Below, one piece after another: positions 63,017 to 64,000 of a stretch of 64,000 nt of DNA. Each line of letters opens with the position of its first letter. Position 1 is the stretch's first letter. Position numbers and translations under genes: made by a program. This DNA comes from Sinohyriopsis cumingii (taxonomy: Eukaryota; Mollusca; Bivalvia; Unionida; Unionidae): NCBI GenBank assembly GCA_028554795.2, contig CM068835.1, forward strand, positions 56,783,219 to 56,847,218, given 5' to 3'. Under the pieces are notes generated by a model. The model did no database searches and had not been told where the DNA came from. It saw nothing but the letters and a program-made list of their open reading frames with translations.

Positions 63017-63418
63017 CTAATTTCTTCTATTTCTCCACCAACTTCTTATTTTCTCTCCTACACTCTTTCTCTTCTTTTCTTTCTTTTCTTTCTTTTCTTC
63101 CTTTTTTTTCTCTTCTTTCTTCTTCTTCTCCTCCTCTTCTTTCTTCCTCTTCTCATTTTCTTCTTCTTTTTCAATTTTTTCATTCCATGCTCTTATCCTT
63201 ATCCTTTCCTCTTCATACTCCTTCTCCTCCTTTATTTCTTTCATCACAGCACTTATCATTTCCTTTACTTTTCTTAAGTTGTTAATCTCCATCTTTACTC
63301 GATGGGGGCTATAAGAACAGTGATCTTCATTTAGCCTCACTAGCATTTGTTCCATCATGCCCAAATTGTCTAGTACGTCTTGCAATGTTTGCATTTTATA
63401 GAGGTGGTTTGAAGCCAT
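63017..63418 (-). CDS. Intronless 133-residue Lys/Glu-rich protein with histone-type 3' end
   Basis: I do not recognise the family. The frame starts at an ATG in good context (AGAAGATGG), 14 bases after a CCATTC cap-like site, and ends with TAG 18 bases before a histone-type stem-loop. Residues 1-60 (MASNHLYKMQTLQDVLDNLG, then MMEQMLVRLNEDHCSYSPHR) have complex composition and predicted helices. Residues about 61-118 are a Lys/Glu-rich charged helix or coiled coil. The last residues (KRKSVGEKIRSWWRNRRN) are basic with two Trp. It lacks the histone fold and the H1 winged helix. No introns are visible. The Lys/Glu half is coded by a low-complexity purine tract, so repeat expansion shaped it. 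If the 3' end is used, expression would be tied to S phase or to stored maternal mRNA, as for histones; that is inference. Confidence 0.7.
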   Translation of the reverse strand: MASNHLYKMQTLQDVLDNLGMMEQMLVRLNEDHCSYSPHRVKMEINNLRKVKEMISAVMKEIKEEKEYEEERIRIRAWNEKIEKEEENEKRKKEEEEKKKKEEKKKEEKKEKKEKKRKSVGEKIRSWWRNRRN

Positions 63419-63425
63419 CTTCTCT

Positions 63426-63466
63426 GTAGAATGGTTTGAACGACGAATACTGTGGGTTCTTATACG
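63426..63466 (-). promoter_or_regulatory. TATA-like box and histone-style cap site
   Basis: GTATAAGA (63465-63458, minus strand) lies 32 bases before the A of CCATTCT (63434-63428). That spacing is right for a TATA box and start site, and YYATTC is the cap consensus known from invertebrate histone genes. The predicted leader is about 14 bases, short as in histone mRNAs. Confidence 0.6.
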
Positions 63467-63468
63467 AA

Positions 63469-63564
63469 AAGCGCGTACGTGATGGAAAACATCCCCCCTA
63501 GAACAAAATTGATATTACCTAGATTATCACTTAAAACGCGCGGACGTGATGGAAAACATCCCCT
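63469..63564 (-). promoter_or_regulatory. Duplicated 28 bp element upstream of the TATA box
   Basis: GATGTTTTCCATCACGT followed by (A/C)CGCGC occurs twice on the minus strand, 66 bases apart (copies at about 63497-63470 and 63563-63535), directly upstream of the TATA-like box. The 17-base core is identical while the spacer between copies is not, which suggests a functional site. Confidence 0.6.
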
Positions 63565-63579
63565 ACTTTTCTCATTTCA

Positions 63580-63685
63580 TATGATCTACTATCCACATAC
63601 GTGAAGCATCAATAAACAAACCCCTAATCTACTATTTACACACGCAAAGCATTAAAATGAAACCCAAATTTACTATCCACACCAA
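63580..63685 (+). repeat. Degenerate 42-44 bp repeat, about 2.5 copies
   Basis: CTACTATCCACATACGTGAA, CTACTATTTACACACGCAAA and TTACTATCCACACC begin successive units, each continuing with GCATYAA and an A-rich, CCC-containing end. Confidence 0.8.
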
Positions 63686-63784
63686 CCTACATCAGCGCTT
63701 ACAAACTCAAACACAAACACTATAAAAAAAAGAGTCAGTGTTTATATTCACACTACTTTACATACACACATTGGCAAATCGATT

Positions 63785-63835
63785 GTTATTTCTTTTCTAA
63801 AGGTTTGGGTAGCCCTGAAAAGGGCTGTTTGTTTT
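63785..63835 (-). promoter_or_regulatory. Second histone-type mRNA 3' stem-loop
   Basis: On the minus strand AGCCCT-TTTC-AGGGCT (63826-63811) has a 6 bp stem and TTTC loop, preceded by AACAAAC and followed by the canonical ACCCA. The outer pair is A-T in place of G-C, a variation that keeps pairing. A purine-rich AGAAAAGAAAT lies 12 bases further down. It begins 29 bases after the stop of the frame at 63856-63999. Confidence 0.85.
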
Positions 63836-63855
63836 TGAACTCCAGATGCACCTAT

Positions 63856-63999
63856 CTAATGCTGGCACCTTCCTGGCCTGGCACCACACACACATCTTCT
63901 ACTCCAATCTTTCCAGTTGACTCGTTTGACTGGGAGCGCAGAGGGAGGATAATTAGATTCATCACCCCAATCCTCTGTCTCTGGTATCTTGTAAGCCAT
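63856..63999 (-). CDS. Short frame before the second histone-type 3' end (partial or small protein)
   Basis: The minus-strand frame reads MAYKIPETEDWGDESNYPPS, then ALPVKRVNWKDWSRR, and ends in a Cys/Gly/Arg-rich tail (CVCGARPGRCQH). The ATG is the second base of the window edge, so either this is a complete 47-residue protein or the C-terminus of a longer one that continues beyond the window. No histone C-terminus is recognisable. Like its neighbour it would begin ATGGCT. The coding call rests on the position before the stem-loop and on non-repetitive composition. Confidence 0.5.
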   Translation of the reverse strand: MAYKIPETEDWGDESNYPPSALPVKRVNWKDWSRRCVCGARPGRCQH

Positions 64000-64000
64000 C

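Noticed and set aside
63017-63418. The histone-end frame as a linker histone H1 or protamine-like protein
   Set aside because: It is rich in Glu as well as Lys and lacks the winged-helix core, Ala/Pro-rich tail or Arg clusters of those families. The name is therefore left open.

Overview
This window looks like animal genomic DNA, probably from a lophotrochozoan and most likely a mollusc. It is AT-rich and intron-bearing, with many uninterrupted (AT)n arrays. It carries several unrelated tRNA-derived SINEs, one of which ends in GGCGTTAAACCC plus (CAA)n, a tail style I associate with molluscs. It also holds a BIR-domain gene, a family known to be expanded in bivalves and gastropods, and fossils of DIRS, Polinton, Penelope, L2-like, I-like and craniofacial-type LINE elements. 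There are no bacterial features. The species call is inference.

Layout. 0.1-3.7 kb: three minus-strand exons of a BIR (inhibitor-of-apoptosis type) gene with matching splice sites and phases; the 3' end of the gene runs off the left edge past a LINE fragment. 5-9 kb: a minisatellite and a broken DIRS-like retroelement. 9-19 kb: mostly non-coding, with AT arrays, an I-like LINE fragment, a 455 bp foldback, a 90 bp hairpin, a diverged tandem duplication, 68 bp repeats and a complete SINE with target-site duplication. 19.6-30.1 kb: scattered remains of a Polinton/Maverick (packaging ATPase, PLA2-like protein, protease, capsid pieces), split by an L2-like LINE. 30-39 kb: gene-poor, with a possible exon, a gag-like open frame and a Penelope GIY-YIG remnant. 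39.2-43.1 kb: a nearly full-length but inactive endonuclease/reverse-transcriptase LINE. 43-50 kb: no gene seen. 50.4-58.1 kb: three different satellite arrays side by side, the first about 4.9 kb long with 21/19 bp monomers. 58.2-59.9 kb: three more SINE families. 61.7 kb: a self-complementary (CA)n(TA)n(TG)n block.

The most striking region is the right edge, on the minus strand. An intronless 133-codon frame (63017-63418) has a TATA-like box and a histone-style CCATTC cap site upstream. Eighteen bases after its stop lies a perfect replication-dependent histone mRNA 3' stem-loop (GGCCCT-TTTC-AGGGCC, flanked by CCCAAA and ACTCA), followed by a purine-rich element. The encoded protein is not a histone; its second half is a Lys/Glu-rich helix. 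A second unit with the same arrangement (a short frame, then AGCCCT-TTTC-AGGGCT and ACCCA) lies just upstream at the window end. This suggests a compact cluster of non-histone genes that use histone-type 3' processing. It is my candidate for an undescribed system.

The genes do not form an obvious shared pathway. Most of the window is repeats and transposon fossils around one host gene (BIR) at the left and the histone-end units at the right.
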